This document shows positions 24,261-35,289 of a DNA stretch of 64,000 nt, one piece after another (position 1 is the first letter of the stretch; every line of letters begins with the position of its first letter). A program made the position numbers and the translations under genes. Source of the stretch: Neoarius graeffei (lineage: Eukaryota > Chordata > Actinopteri > Siluriformes > Ariidae); assembly GCF_027579695.1 (NCBI RefSeq), contig NC_083586.1:5948001-6012000 (forward strand), read 5' to 3'. Below the pieces are notes generated by a model. That model saw nothing but the letters and a program-made list of their open reading frames with translations. It made no database searches and was not told where the DNA came from.

Positions 24261-25162
24261 AGCTCTGTCCCATTGTCTCACTGAGCCACTGGCACCACTT
24301 GGTGTAGTTTGCAGTAATGCACAGTAGGAGAGTGTACTCTCTGTGGTGTGGAGGTAGGCGTGTTGTCCTGCGTTTCCTCAAGAATGGTCTCTGCTGGGCT
24401 CTCTTCCTGGGGGGGGGTCAGATTTTTTTTTTTTTTAACGTGGAATCTCAGGAACTTGACGCTTTAGATCAAGGGTTGGATGATTATTGTCTACTGACTG
24501 TGTGTGTGTGTGTGTGTGTGTGTGTTACAGGCATGGTGCGGCAGCTGTTCGATGAGAACAATAGTCTGGACAGTGTTGGCTCCGTATTGAGCGGTGTGTT
24601 TGACGATGGCATGATTTCTTGGCGACGCATCGCAAGTGTTCTGGCTCTAGGTGCTGTGGTGTGTGAGTGGCTGAAGCAGGACTGTGTGAAGGAGCAAGTA
24701 GACGAGTGTGTGGACATTGTTGCCTTACAAATCTCCTCCTACCTCACTACAGACCTGCAGCACTGGTTCTTCAACAATGGCTAGGTGAGTATATTGATGA
24801 GACTGGTTCAGAACACACACACACAATCCTGCCTTGTGCCCTCATGTTGTTGTGTGTAAGTATAACTCTGGAAGTGTGTGTGTGTGTGTGTGTGTGTGTA
24901 AGTAACTGTGTTTTTTCTAATTGTGTGTATGTTGCAGGATGGTTTTGCGGAGTTCTTTTATGTCGAGGATCCTGAGTCCACAGTTCGGAAGGCACTAATG
25001 GCAGTGGCCGGATTCGGAATAGGGGCATGTCTCTTAACGCTGATGCGATGAAGTGGGTGGAGGCAGAGGTGGCCACTGTTACTATGGCTACACTGTTGTC
25101 TGTCTTCCTAAGGAAACGAGGACAAATGTGCTTGTGCTCTTCTGGGCGATCGCAGAGACACT

Positions 25163-25168
25163 AATAAA
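25163..25168 (+). promoter_or_regulatory. Polyadenylation signal of the MCL1-like gene
   Basis: AATAAA 112 bp past the ancestral stop codon, suitably placed for 3' end formation. Confidence 0.5.
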
Positions 25169-26269
25169 TCCGTATGTTTTATGAAGACTGAGCAAAGTTT
25201 GTTATGTCACTCAATACTATTATCAGTTTATATTCAAATAAAATTCCCCTCACCCAGAAACTGCCCCTGTCTCCATGGGGAGGTCACTGCGCTGTCCTGC
25301 ACATGGCAGGATTTCAGCTGTTTAACTTTCAGTGCAAGGTCTGGCATGGTGAGGGCCCTGATTGTGTGAGGAAATTCAGAGCTTTCCTGTTTGGAGAAAG
25401 TCTTAGTTTTTAAAATAAACACTTCAGGCACTGAATACTGTGTGATGTGTGTTCATTTCATTGCCCTCTGTGTGTGAAAACATACATTTTGCATGGATTC
25501 CAGGTGTGTTCTGCCTGGTTCTTTATTCAGGTGAGAACATGGCAATTGCTAGGTTGCATCCGATGTCATCTTTGCCTCATTAGGTATGCAAGACATGAAG
25601 TGGTGGTCAGCTAAAATCACTGTTCAGAAAGCATTACTATTGCTGGGGCTGCTTGCTAGTCATTAAAATGCACTATGCTTGTGTTTTATTCTGCTTGAAT
25701 CAGACAAACCGTGAAACTGATAAGTTTCTTCCAGGTTCCCAGTGAAGTGATATAGGGTGAAGGAGTAAAGGATTTTACCAAAAGACAATGAGAAGCAGCT
25801 CCTGAACCTTTCGCTGTGATGGAAGGGAGCAGAGTCACAGAATGCTCAAGTTTGCAGTGGTCGCTTCAGGAGAATTCCTCTGATTTATTTAGTTTGGATT
25901 CGCAGGTCACTTTTCTCACCATTTTCCATTATTTCAGGAGGTGCTTCAGTCCTCATGTGTTTTTTGTTTACTGTTTATCGCCATATTATAAATGCATGCG
26001 TATGTTTTCACTTTATCAGGATGTCCGAGTGATCTTTACAGGGATGATGTAGAGTGGGCTCCTACACTGAACTAGAGAGATAAGATAATTGAGACAATCT
26101 ACGGAAACTAAAACAGAGCTCACGAGTTAACGGCACAAAACTGCTTTCCCGGCCGTGCAGTTGCAGCGAGCCGTGATCACTTCTCTGTCCTGTTTCCCCA
26201 GTCCCCAGGTTTTTAAAGGGATTTCTGTGGGTCTTTGTGAATGATTGATTTAGCTGGAAGAGAAGATCA
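25169..26269. other. No gene seen
   Basis: Mixed-composition sequence with short open frames only. I recognise no domain, RNA or repeat in it. Confidence 0.5.
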
Positions 26270-27382
26270 GGAGGAATGGGAATCGAGCAGCTGTGGCTTG
26301 TAATCTGAAGTTCTCAGACCATTATCTGATCTCATTCAAACTATATCTGAGTAATAATATATGCACCTCACCACGCTACTGTATTAAACGTACATTCACG
26401 TCAACTACTGCACAGAGCTTTATAAATGATCTCCCAGAGTTATCAAATTTGATTGGGTCACTGTCAGCCCCTGCAGAACTTCATCAGGCAACTGAATGCT
26501 TAGTCAACGTTCCACCATACTTTAGATAATGTAGCTTCTCTTAAAAGGAAAATGGTCAGAGACAAAAAAATTAGCACCCTGGTATAATGAAGATACTCGC
26601 ACTTTAAAACAGACCACTTGAAAATTGGAACGTAAATGGCGTCAAACAAAATTGGTAGTGTTCAAATTAGCGTGGTAGGAGAGCTTCCTGAAGTATAGAA
26701 AAGCTCTTAGTGCTGCGAGATCAACATATCTCTCCTCCCTAATAGAAGATAACAAAAATAATCCTAGGTTCCTATTTAATACTGTAGCAGAATTAACCAG
26801 GAATAAGTCCACTATAGACACATGCACACCTGCAGTATGTAGTAGCAATGACTTCATGAATTTTTTTAATGACAAAATTGAGAATATCCGACAAAAAATT
26901 CAAACTACTAATTTAAGGTCAGACAATGTAAGTGACCCTGTAGTTAACAATAGAACTGTATCAGATCAGCAATTAGAATGTTTTACTCCCCTTAAAGAAA
27001 CTGAATTACTTTCATTAATCTCCGCATCAAAAGCCTCAACTTGTGTACTAGATCCCTTACCTGCACGTCTATTCAAACAGATAATACCTGAAGTAATTGA
27101 ACCGCTTCTAAAAATAATAAATTCTTCTCTTATGATTGGCTATGTACCCAAATCCTTTAAACTAGCAGTTATCAAACCCTTGATTAAAAACCTGGCCTTG
27201 ATCCCTGTCAGCTGTCCAATTATTGGCCAATATCAAACCTCCCCTTTATCTCCAAGATCCTTGAAAAAGCTGTGGCACAGCAGTTATGCTCATATTTACA
27301 TAGGAATAACATCCATGAAACGTATCAGTCAGGATTTAGACCTCATCATAGCACAGAGACAGCTCTGGTTAAAGTAGTAAAT
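26270..27382 (+). mobile_element. L2/CR1-like LINE fragment
   Basis: The reading includes the end of the endonuclease domain (FSDHYLISFKL) and the start of reverse transcriptase (NDKIENIRQKIQ, then SASKASTCVLDPLPARLFKQ, then SSLMIGYVPKSFKLAVIKPL). The EN-to-RT order and these motifs are those of fish L2/CR1-group LINEs. Both ends are missing, and several stops and frame changes interrupt it. It is cut on the right by the hAT piece starting at 27383. Confidence 0.85.
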
Positions 27383-27645
27383 CATGGGCGGCGCCACCAT
27401 TGAATGTGAAGGGGGCATGTCCCCTTCACATTTCATAATTCTTTGTTTGGACCCACCCACATTTAACATAAAATATGAGTCCACCCAGCGCCGTTTCTAT
27501 TGCTTCGTCAAAGAATCCATTCCACTTGATCGATAAGAGAATACACAGACCACTGAAAATCCACTCCGGGTTTTCCGGGCGTTCCCGACAACAACTCACT
27601 GCGCGCGAGTGAATCTCAGCACAAGCAGAGACATGTTGGTGCAGC
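27383..27645 (-). mobile_element. Partial hAT (CATGGGCG family), inverted relative of 53868
   Basis: Starts CATGGGCGGCGCCACCATTG and matches, in reverse complement, the right end of the element at 53868-57018 over about 260 bp (shared TTTCATAATTC, ATCGATAAGAGAATACACAG, CCGGGTTTTCCGGGCG). It ends at the THAP element inserted at 27646, and its remainder is not found beyond that element. Confidence 0.8.
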
Positions 27646-28704
27646 CATAGACATATAAACATAGACGCCGCATTCTGCGTAGACTCATACGTCATCCTCG
27701 CCACCATATTGGATGTGGCAAAGTGGAGATTCTTCAACCGTCTCTGGTGTAGCGTCTAGACAGTAGCCGAGAATAAAGATGCCTCATTCATGTGCTGCGT
27801 TTAACTGTACCAACAGGTTTACCGTCCAAACGAGATCACATGGGATTACCTTTCACAGGTGAGACTGGAAAAATTATTTTCATTGTATTTGGTCATTATA
27901 GCGTAATTTTACAAACAGATTTTTCTGACTTTGTGGCTAATATGAAGGATTTGGACAGAACAGGTCAGACAGTCAGGATCAGAGAGGGAGCTGTTCCTTC
28001 AGTCTTCAGTTTCCCAGCTCATCTCCACCGGGTAGGTGTATAGTTATAAGCAGTGAGAATTAGAGAATACAGTGACACACTATGATGAACGTTTTTGAAT
28101 GTATGATGAATGTTTTTAACCTTTCTGAATGTGAAGGAATCAGTGATGTATTTTGTTTTGGTATGACGTTAGAACCTGGCCGAACTCAGTTTGGCGGTCA
28201 TTCAGCTCACTTTATTCAACGAGAGTAGGTCTGTGTGGTGACTCAATAAATAAAACAGTAAATTTGTTCATTCACTATTTCCAGTTTTTCCACTATTTCC
28301 ATCATTTATCATATTCAGTCTTGTCGGTTGGTTATTGTGGCCTCAGGTTTTGGTAGCTTGCTACGGTATGCTGACTGATTAGCTTACCTGAGCTATCTAT
28401 CGCATATCTGTCGCTAGTTTGCACTGTACAGGGTATTTCGCACACTATTTATAACCATCACATTAAAAGTTATATGATGTTTTGATGCCTGTTTGTTTCC
28501 CAAATATATACGTGTGTGTGTGTTAATGGGTGAATAAAAGGCATCGAGTTAAATATTATTGTAGAAAGGGGCTTTATGAAGTTCAGTCCATTTACTTGCA
28601 TTGGTTTATGGGGAAGATTTGCCACATCAAATATGGCGGACACTCTGACGTATCCCAGCAACGGGCCACCAGCTCAATGCGGCGTCTATGTTTATATGTC
28701 TATG
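27646..28704 (+). mobile_element. THAP-bearing DNA transposon with long inverted ends
   Basis: Ends CATAGACATATAAACATAG and its inverse. The inverted similarity extends about 90 bp inward (GACGCCGCATT, then ATATTGGATGTGGCAAA against ATATTTGATGTGGCAAA). 1059 bp. It encodes THAP exon pieces but no transposase core, so it is a deletion derivative of a P-like or Kolobok-like element. No clear target duplication is visible. Confidence 0.8.
27779..28033 (+). pseudogene. THAP-domain exons of the transposon
   Basis: MPHSCAAFNCTNRFTVQTRS then HGITFHR from ATG 27779, with a splice donor at 27859. The C-x4-C half of the THAP zinc finger is present (CAAFNC). A later stretch at about 27985-28033 reads EGAVPSVFSFPAHLH, the AVPSxF ending of THAP domains. 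The middle, including the C-x2-H half, is missing or scrambled. Confidence 0.75.
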
Positions 28705-29600
28705 ATTTTCAGCAGAGCCGCCATATTGTTTGCATTCAGCTGGATTGGAGTGGATTTCTCGCTGTGGTTTTCGGATCGGGTAAGTCTTATGGCTGTTTTA
28801 TCAGTGATGCAGTTTCTTGTTTGAAAAAGAGCGATTTTTTTCAGTAAAACACCATGTAATGTGTCGCTGTGTTACTGCAGTCATGGAGTTGCTATCGGTG
28901 ATGCTATCGCATATCAGATGGAGATAATTATATACCTTTGACTGTAAAAAATAACTTTTATAACATGATTTAAGGGACTCAGATTATCATTGTTGTGTGT
29001 AGTATGCTCATGTTGAAGAAATATACCTAATTTTAGTTTCTATTCATGTGGAATTGCGAGTTATGTCTATGCAATTTCATGTACAATTCACAAACAACCA
29101 TTGGATCATAATTAACTCATTTGGGATGTTTTAGTGCTATTGCTTCGCTTCCCGAGATATGAGAGCACAGCCACTCAGTGCTCCACAGACTAAGTCCTGA
29201 CTTATTTAATTATTATTGTGGGTGGGAATCAAAAAAGCGTAATCAAAGTGCAGGTGATTTAAAAAAAAAAAAAAGTACATGTGTACTGTGAGGCTCTGTG
29301 TGCTGGTGTCTTCACTCCCTGCAATTTTATTTCAGTTATGTAGGTATCCTGACATGTTAGGAATGAATGATTGTTAATGTTAAAGGAGGGAAGGTGCACT
29401 GTTTATAACTGATCTTCAAAAAATAAGCTAAAAAAAGGCTTAAAAATTTCCATGATAAAAAAAAAGAATAAAGGTGGGGCTAATTTTCAGCTAAATTCTA
29501 TTTAACCCATTCAGGAGAAAAAGGGATGATCATTTGGCACTTGAGGAAAGGGTGTAAAAAAAAAATTGGCTTGTCAGTGCCTCAGTTGGCTCAGACCGAG
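28705..29600. other. No gene seen
   Basis: AT-rich sequence with poly-A and poly-T runs near 29260 and 29460. No domain or repeat family is recognised. Confidence 0.5.
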
Positions 29601-29858
29601 TCATATGCGTGAACTCTGGGCAAAAACAGCCTGCCGGATGGTGTCGGTGTAGCTTCGGTCGCTGTCAGCGACGAGAAGAAAGCTACAGTCCAGAAGGGCT
29701 GGACTGGGCCCGTGGTGAATTTTACCAATGTCCAGAAGTGTGTCTTTGCTGTAGGTGATCCTAGTGTACAAGCACTGAGCATTTGTCACAATCAAAATTA
29801 CTAAAATATACAATAAAGACAATCGGTGTCGGGAGCGCGTCGCAAACATGTTCGCCAC
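29601..29858 (-). other. 85-codon open frame of unknown nature
   Basis: MANMFATRSRHRLSLLYILV, then a hydrophobic stretch and RITYSKDTLLDIGK. It lies immediately beyond the LINE ORF1 arm on the same strand. It could be LINE-derived or chance, and I recognise no family. Confidence 0.25.
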
Positions 29859-29884
29859 GGGGGCGCCATTGTGCAGCTATGGTG

Positions 29885-30458
29885 GTGATATTGCGGTCGC
29901 GGTAGAGTGCTCCATTCACATAAAGCTTGTCGACAGACAATGTAGCTTGTTTACCTTCTTACCCGAGTTGTTTCATTACAGGCAAGAGGGCTGCTCTTCT
30001 TTCCTGGATTTCTCGTGGGAATTGGTCATTTAGTCCATATGATGTGCCTTTCAATTCTTTTCCTTTGCTTTTAATAAGTTCTTTGTGCTTGTAGTGTTCA
30101 AATTTGGCTATTGTCAGAGGTGGCTTTTTGTTGTCTTTGGAAGTGAGACAATGGACTCGATGAAAGGTAATTCTGTTGACTGCGTCTGATGGGATTTTCA
30201 GAGATGACTGCATGAATTCTTTCACAGCTTTCTCAGGATCATCAGGTATAGTTGTTGATAGTGGGATTCCTGAAAAAATGAGGTTGTCATGCATGCTGCG
30301 GCATTGGAGGTCTAGTATTTTTTCTTTCATGATTCTATTTTCGCTAGTGAGATGAGTTACCTGGTTGGATAAGTTTGTGACCTTTCCTTTTAGTTCACTG
30401 TTTTCTAATATGAGTGTGTCGATCTGTGATTGAGAGAATGCGAGACTGGCTTTTAATT
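29885..30458 (-). pseudogene. LINE ORF1 central/C-terminal part
   Basis: Minus-strand frame: a coiled coil rich in heptads (LKASLAFSQSQIDTLILENS, LKGKVTNLSNQVTHLTSENR), then the RNA-binding core (DNLIFSGIPLS, NRITFHRVHCLTSKDNKKPP, LTIAKFEHYKHKELI, LKGTSYGLNDQFPREIQERR). The tail is KLYVNGALYRDRNI after a break near 29960. Matches the L1 ORF1p (transposase_22) fold found in fish L1/Tx1 LINEs. Truncated. Confidence 0.85.
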
Positions 30459-30724
30459 TGAGGTGGTGATGTTACACTGAGTCTATCGCGAGACTTTGGG
30501 TGAGATCCAACATGGCAGCGCGCTGAATACCGTTTGTAAACCCAGGATTACAGGAATATTCTTTTCCTTCTGTTTAAACTGGTTATTGCCTCTCAACAAG
30601 AACCGGCCAATCTGTTTACCTTTTCCGACGGCCACTTCTTCATTCCGGACACCATGACATCTGAACCCGGCAAGAAACACCCAACACGCGACTGGTCAAC
30701 TGAGACAGACGAGGCTCCAGAGAC

Positions 30725-33452
30725 TAGGGGTGGGAGATACTGGGAATTTGGGTATCGATCCGATACCAAGTAAATACAGGGCTAGTATCGCCGATACCGA
30801 TACTGATAGCGATACTTTTTATTTGAAATGTTATGATCATTGAATAATTTTGTGATTTTGCCTTTTTTAGTTGATTATGAGTATGATAAAACACAGGACA
30901 AAGATTTTAGGCAAATAAAAATGTTTTTATTAACTAACTACTGCAATATAAAACAATGTAACAGTATATTAATAATAAAATAATTCCCTTATCACCTTCT
31001 GCTACACAAAATTGTTTAAGAAAAAAGTCACTAGTGCAAAATAACAAAAAAGCAACAATGTAACAAAAATATAAATATAACAATGTCAACAACACCACAA
31101 AAAATACCTTCCAGGCCTAGACATTAATCATTTACCACTGGTGGCCCATTGGACCAGTGGAATTGAAAAGTTCCTAGCCCAAATGGAAAATGTGGTGGCC
31201 CGAATGCGTGTGGTACCCGAACCACGGCAGCCGCTGCAAGCACCACAGGCTCATATATTCTCAACATTGTAGATATTGAATTCTCACCACTGTAGATATT
31301 CTTATAGAAGTACAATTAACTTTTTAAATACATCTTTATATAATAGCCACAAGACACACACAGGCCAGTCCCAAGTGTGGATGAAAGGTGAGGGTGGCAT
31401 ACTAATCCTTATCATGCTGGATTTAAATGGGCATTTTTATTGCCCATGAAGTTTTATTTCTTAATTAATAAACTATCATGAGAATCACTGACAAACCATA
31501 CATTTCCTGAAAGGGTGGACTTTGGGGAATAATCTAGTGAGATTTTTGCAAATCCTTACCTGCTCGGGGGTGATTTATAACCCTAATTACCTGTTAATTA
31601 GCTAATTAACAGGTATGCTCAGGTGAGCCAAAAAGGGGTGAAATGTATTTTTTTAATAAGACAAGACAAACACTAAATTTTCAGGATATGTCCTTGGGGG
31701 AACTAATAGTAATTTTTTTGCAAATTCAGCTCATTTGCATAAACCATTGCCATGGCAACAGCAGATACCCTAGCAACTGGGGGTATACAGGGTTTAACAT
31801 GGTCTGGTTGTACCAGAGAGAGTCAGAATAGTTTTTTTTTGTAATGAACTAATGTAGACCTAGCTTGGCTATTTTGAGAGATTTCATCATCTTTGGATAT
31901 TTGAATAATATAATATATGGGATCAGATCTAATTTACCCCATTATTTTATCTGTTCTTCTATTTCAGTCATAGCAACCAACATTTATACTTCATTCTTTA
32001 ATCACTAAAAGTTGATACACGTGTAGCCATATTTCTTGGCAGTGTATCCTGAAATTTTGATATTAATATACGAAGTCTGAACGATTTTACACCATCTGAA
32101 GCTAAAGTGCGTGTGTTGAAATGCTGTTTTACGATTTGGCGCCATATTCGGCGATTTGTAAACAGAGCGTGACGTCGTGTGCTCTGATTGGCTGCCGAGT
32201 TCAAAATGAAGCTGTTCGTTAATGCCCGATAGTTAATTTATGCATGATCATATTTATGAATGAATGACACCACTGAACTTTCTAGCGGAAGAGGCAGAAA
32301 GTGGTATAAAGATGGTAACAATCGGACAATGAGAAGTTTTTGTTTTTAGCTCAAACTGTTTACCTGGCCTTTGGCCAGGTTGCAGAGCATGGAGTTTGAA
32401 CATATTTCTATTTGAATTTCACCGTTCTGAAGGTCTCCTTGCCGCAACCATCTTCGTCTACAAGATGCTATTTTCCCACCAAAATGACGCTTCCAAACAG
32501 CGCCGAACATCTCCGAAGATGCACGAAGACGACACTCTCCTGCCGCGGAGTGGAGGGTGACGAAAACAAAGATGGCGGACCTCGTATCGAAAAGCTGCAT
32601 TTTACAAACAATTTCTTCACAATTCTGGGTAAAATATGAGTAATAAAATTGTTAATTTGCATCGAAAACGTACTGCCCCACCCAGGCCACTGTTTGGCCA
32701 AATTTAGTGGCCTGAACTGGCCTGAAAGACATAAATAACACCGCCGGGCCATCGGGCAAGTGCTAATGTCGAGGCCTGCCTTTCATTGCACGCAAATATT
32801 TGTGAAAAATAAAGTCAGTAATAAAGTAACAAAGTCAGTAGTGCAAAATAAGTAAACAAAAGCAACAATGTAATAAATATAACAATATAAACAACACACA
32901 AAAAATACCTTCCATTGCACGCATATATGTGTGAAAAATAAAGTCAGTAGTGCAAATCAGGTGTAAACTACAAGTGCCTTGTAACCTTTGGCTCTTTACG
33001 CACAAAGCCCTCCAAGGAAGTATCTCTTGAGGTGCCCTTTTGGCTCTGTTCCCATGTTGATAACAGATTTAAAGGTTTTTGTTCAGGAACAGTAACATGT
33101 TTACATTCTTCCCTTTTATTGCACTTCTTCTCTGAGTTATTAACTGTCCCGCCTTAGAGAAAATCCTTTCTTTCTCAGTCAGTGCTCTGACTCTCCGCTC
33201 TCTGACAAAGCAGGGAGGGGGAGGGGCAAGGTGTGAGCGGCAGAGAGAGAGAGAGAGGTGCACTGTTTACACAGACAGATTTAGAGAGAAACTACACTTG
33301 CATGAACTCTGAGTAAATTCAAGTAATTTACTGGACGTATTGAAGAGAAACTGCGACAAAAGTATCGATGTCATCACGCTAGTATCGATTCGATTCCGAT
33401 ACTCACCTTGGTATCAATACTATCGCTACTCAGATCGATACGCCCACCCCTG
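30725..33452. mobile_element. Non-autonomous hAT in the LINE
   Basis: Ends TAGGGGTGGGAGATACTGGG and CGATACGCCCACCCCTG. The perfect 8-bp duplication CCAGAGAC lies at 30717-30724 and 33453-33460. Subterminal regions share TATCGAT/GATACC motifs on both sides. 2728 bp, of which 1667 bp is a further insertion. Two imperfect direct copies of an AAAGCAACAATGTAA-containing segment flank that insertion (about 31000-31110 and 32800-32910). No transposase is present. Confidence 0.92.
31112..32778. mobile_element. hAT-like insert with CAGGCCT ends
   Basis: Starts CAGGCCTAGACATTAATCA and ends AATGTCGAGGCCTG (inverse CAGGCCTCGACATTAGCAC); the ends agree at most positions over about 18 bp. It is inserted after the TACCTTC of a sequence whose uninterrupted paralog, ACCTTCCATTGCACGC, lies near 32910. 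The target duplication is imperfect (CCTTC against CCTTTC). Its interior is unrecognised and has no transposase. Confidence 0.65.
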
Positions 33453-33706
33453 CCAGAGACTCCCCCCGCTATCGGTACCACCAAGGTCACATCCATCGAG
33501 GTCAGTTTACTGGAATCCATAAACCACAAACTTGATATACTTGAACACCTTCATGAGGACATCAAGGAATTAAAAGCCAGTCTCGCATTCTCTCAATCAC
33601 AGATATGATTACATCCTTAACAAAAGTGAGATTATTGAAGCTAGATATTACTCTCTGGTGATTTTACGGTAGGTTTGTTTCTATACGAGAACAATAAGCT
33701 GAGCTA

Positions 33707-33917
33707 AAAAGCTAACGATGCTAACTGCCTTTAGACAGAGCTAGGTGAATGGCGCGAAAAGCTGCCATTGTGGTCATGAAAAGCTAATGTGGCTAAATGC
33801 CTTTAGACGGAGCTAGGCGAACGGCACGAAAAGCCGCCATTGTGGTCATGAAAAGCTAATGTGGCTAATCGCCTTTAGACAGAGCTAGGCGAATGGCATG
33901 AAGAGCCGCCATTGCTC
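33707..33917. repeat. 72-bp tandem repeat, three copies
   Basis: Copies start at 33707, 33779 and 33851, each beginning AAAAGCTAA and containing GCCTTTAGACRGAGCTAGGY, then CCGCCATTGTGGTCATG. The third copy is shorter at its end. Divergence is modest. No coding potential. Confidence 0.92.
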
Positions 33918-34097
33918 TCACCGACCGCTAGCAGCCTGAACTGTACTGACAAGCAAACAAGCTGAAACAAAATTCAGGTCATTGAAGGTAGACATTACTC
34001 TCATGATTTGGGGGTAGAATTTTTTTTTAACTGTTGGTGTATTTCTAAACAAGAAGATTAAAGATGAAAGCTATATATTTATCTATCTATTCAGACT

Positions 34098-34135
34098 CAG
34101 GGTTCCCGCGGGTCCTTAAAAAGTCTTAAATACAA
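34098..34135 (+). mobile_element. Solitary hAT terminus (CAGGGTTCCC type)
   Basis: CAGGGTTCCCGCGGGTCC followed by TTAAAAAGTCTTAAA is a familiar fish hAT left end. No matching right end ending GGGAACCCTG was found, so only part of the element remains or its extent is unknown. An ATCT run precedes it. Confidence 0.5.
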
Positions 34136-35289
34136 TTTTTGGTTTTCAAGGCCTAAAAACGTCTTAAATTGTTTGGAATGACTGGAATTTGCGAAAGGGA
34201 GGTATTAAATTTAATATTGGACTGAACGAGTGAAATGTCTCCATCCGGTTTGGCGTATTTTTTTAACTGTAATTTTAAAAGTGACCAGCGTACCTTTTGG
34301 GGGCAACATCAGTTCTGTGCATTCTGTAGATCAAGAACTAACATTAGAAGGCTACTGGAGGAAGTGTGGTGTGGTGGTTGTGAAGAGTGAGAGATACGCA
34401 GGTAGCTTACGTGGGCACTAGAAAGCGCCCCCAAAATAAGGAGAAGAGTCGTTTGCGATAAAAAGCGCTGGATCGCACAAATGTGTTTAAAGATGGTAAT
34501 GCAATGCTGGGGACACGGCGGACTGGGAAACTGTTTTTTCACGGACACGAGGCGTGCGCGCACGTGTGTGTGTTGGAGGTCAAGCACTCCGGAGTGAAAC
34601 GCAGGGGGATTCGCGCATGTGCACAAGAGTCAGGTGGAAAATGGGACTTATAGGACATAATACTACTGCTAATAATAATAATGATTAGCATCATTTTTTT
34701 TTACATAATTAAAATTGTTTATTGTACTAAGTTTAATATAAATATATAAACCTTTATTCCAAAACTCAATTAAAAAAAATTACAGAAAATACAATAATTC
34801 TAAATGTAGTACAATATAAATAATTTGTACAAAAAGTTTTTTAGTTTTATGACCTATCGTCTACAAGAGTGTTTTGCAAAGTGTGGTCCACGAGAGACCT
34901 CAAGTGCAGGGCTCTACAGTGCACACATTTCACTCCCATTTGCGAGCGAATTTTTAGGCATGCTAATGACAAAAAAAAAATGCACATTCGTGCGAGGGCT
35001 TCTTGCGGCCAACAATTCAGGAAAGCACTGAGCACAGACGCGACGAGTTTAACATTCTAAAATGTATCAAACGTTAAACTGCAAAGTATGTAAATCCAGC
35101 ACAGGATAGCCTACCTAATATCATTTTTTACACTAGAGACAAGAAAATTGCATCAATGTGTTCAACAGAGCCTTGTAGTGCTCAATGTGGAAGAATTTTG
35201 AGAATATCTCCTTCCGTTTTCGTGTAAATCTCCATTGTTTGGAGGGAGCACTCTGAGAAAATCCTTCACTTTCTGTGTGCCTCTCTGTC

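Larger units (their letters stand above)
29880..33608 (-). mobile_element. 5'-inverted L1/Tx1-type LINE copy (with hAT insertion)
   Basis: Two oppositely oriented pieces of one ORF1 meet near 30480: a minus-strand arm (about 29880-30458) and a plus-strand arm (about 30483-33608). A 37-bp ORF1 segment occurs in both arms (30422-30458 inverted against 33568-33604). Read on minus, the 5' part is inverted and placed upstream of the sense 3' part, which is the layout left by twin priming during L1 insertion. The plus arm is split by the hAT at 30725-33452. Confidence 0.78.
30654..33608 (+). pseudogene. LINE ORF1 N-terminal part, split by a hAT
   Basis: From ATG 30654, MTSEPGKKHPTRDWSTETDE and APET up to the hAT. 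After it comes PPAIGTTKVTSIEVSLLESI, then HEDIKELKASLAFSQSQI and a stop. Removing the hAT and one 8-bp duplication restores an open reading frame. The last 13 codons repeat the start of the minus-strand arm. Confidence 0.8.

Noticed and set aside
24317-24530. N-terminal extension of MCL1-like exon 2 through a GT run
   Set aside because: A TG-tract and TTACAG acceptor precede GCATGGTGCGG, and phase matches exon 1; the upstream part is intron.
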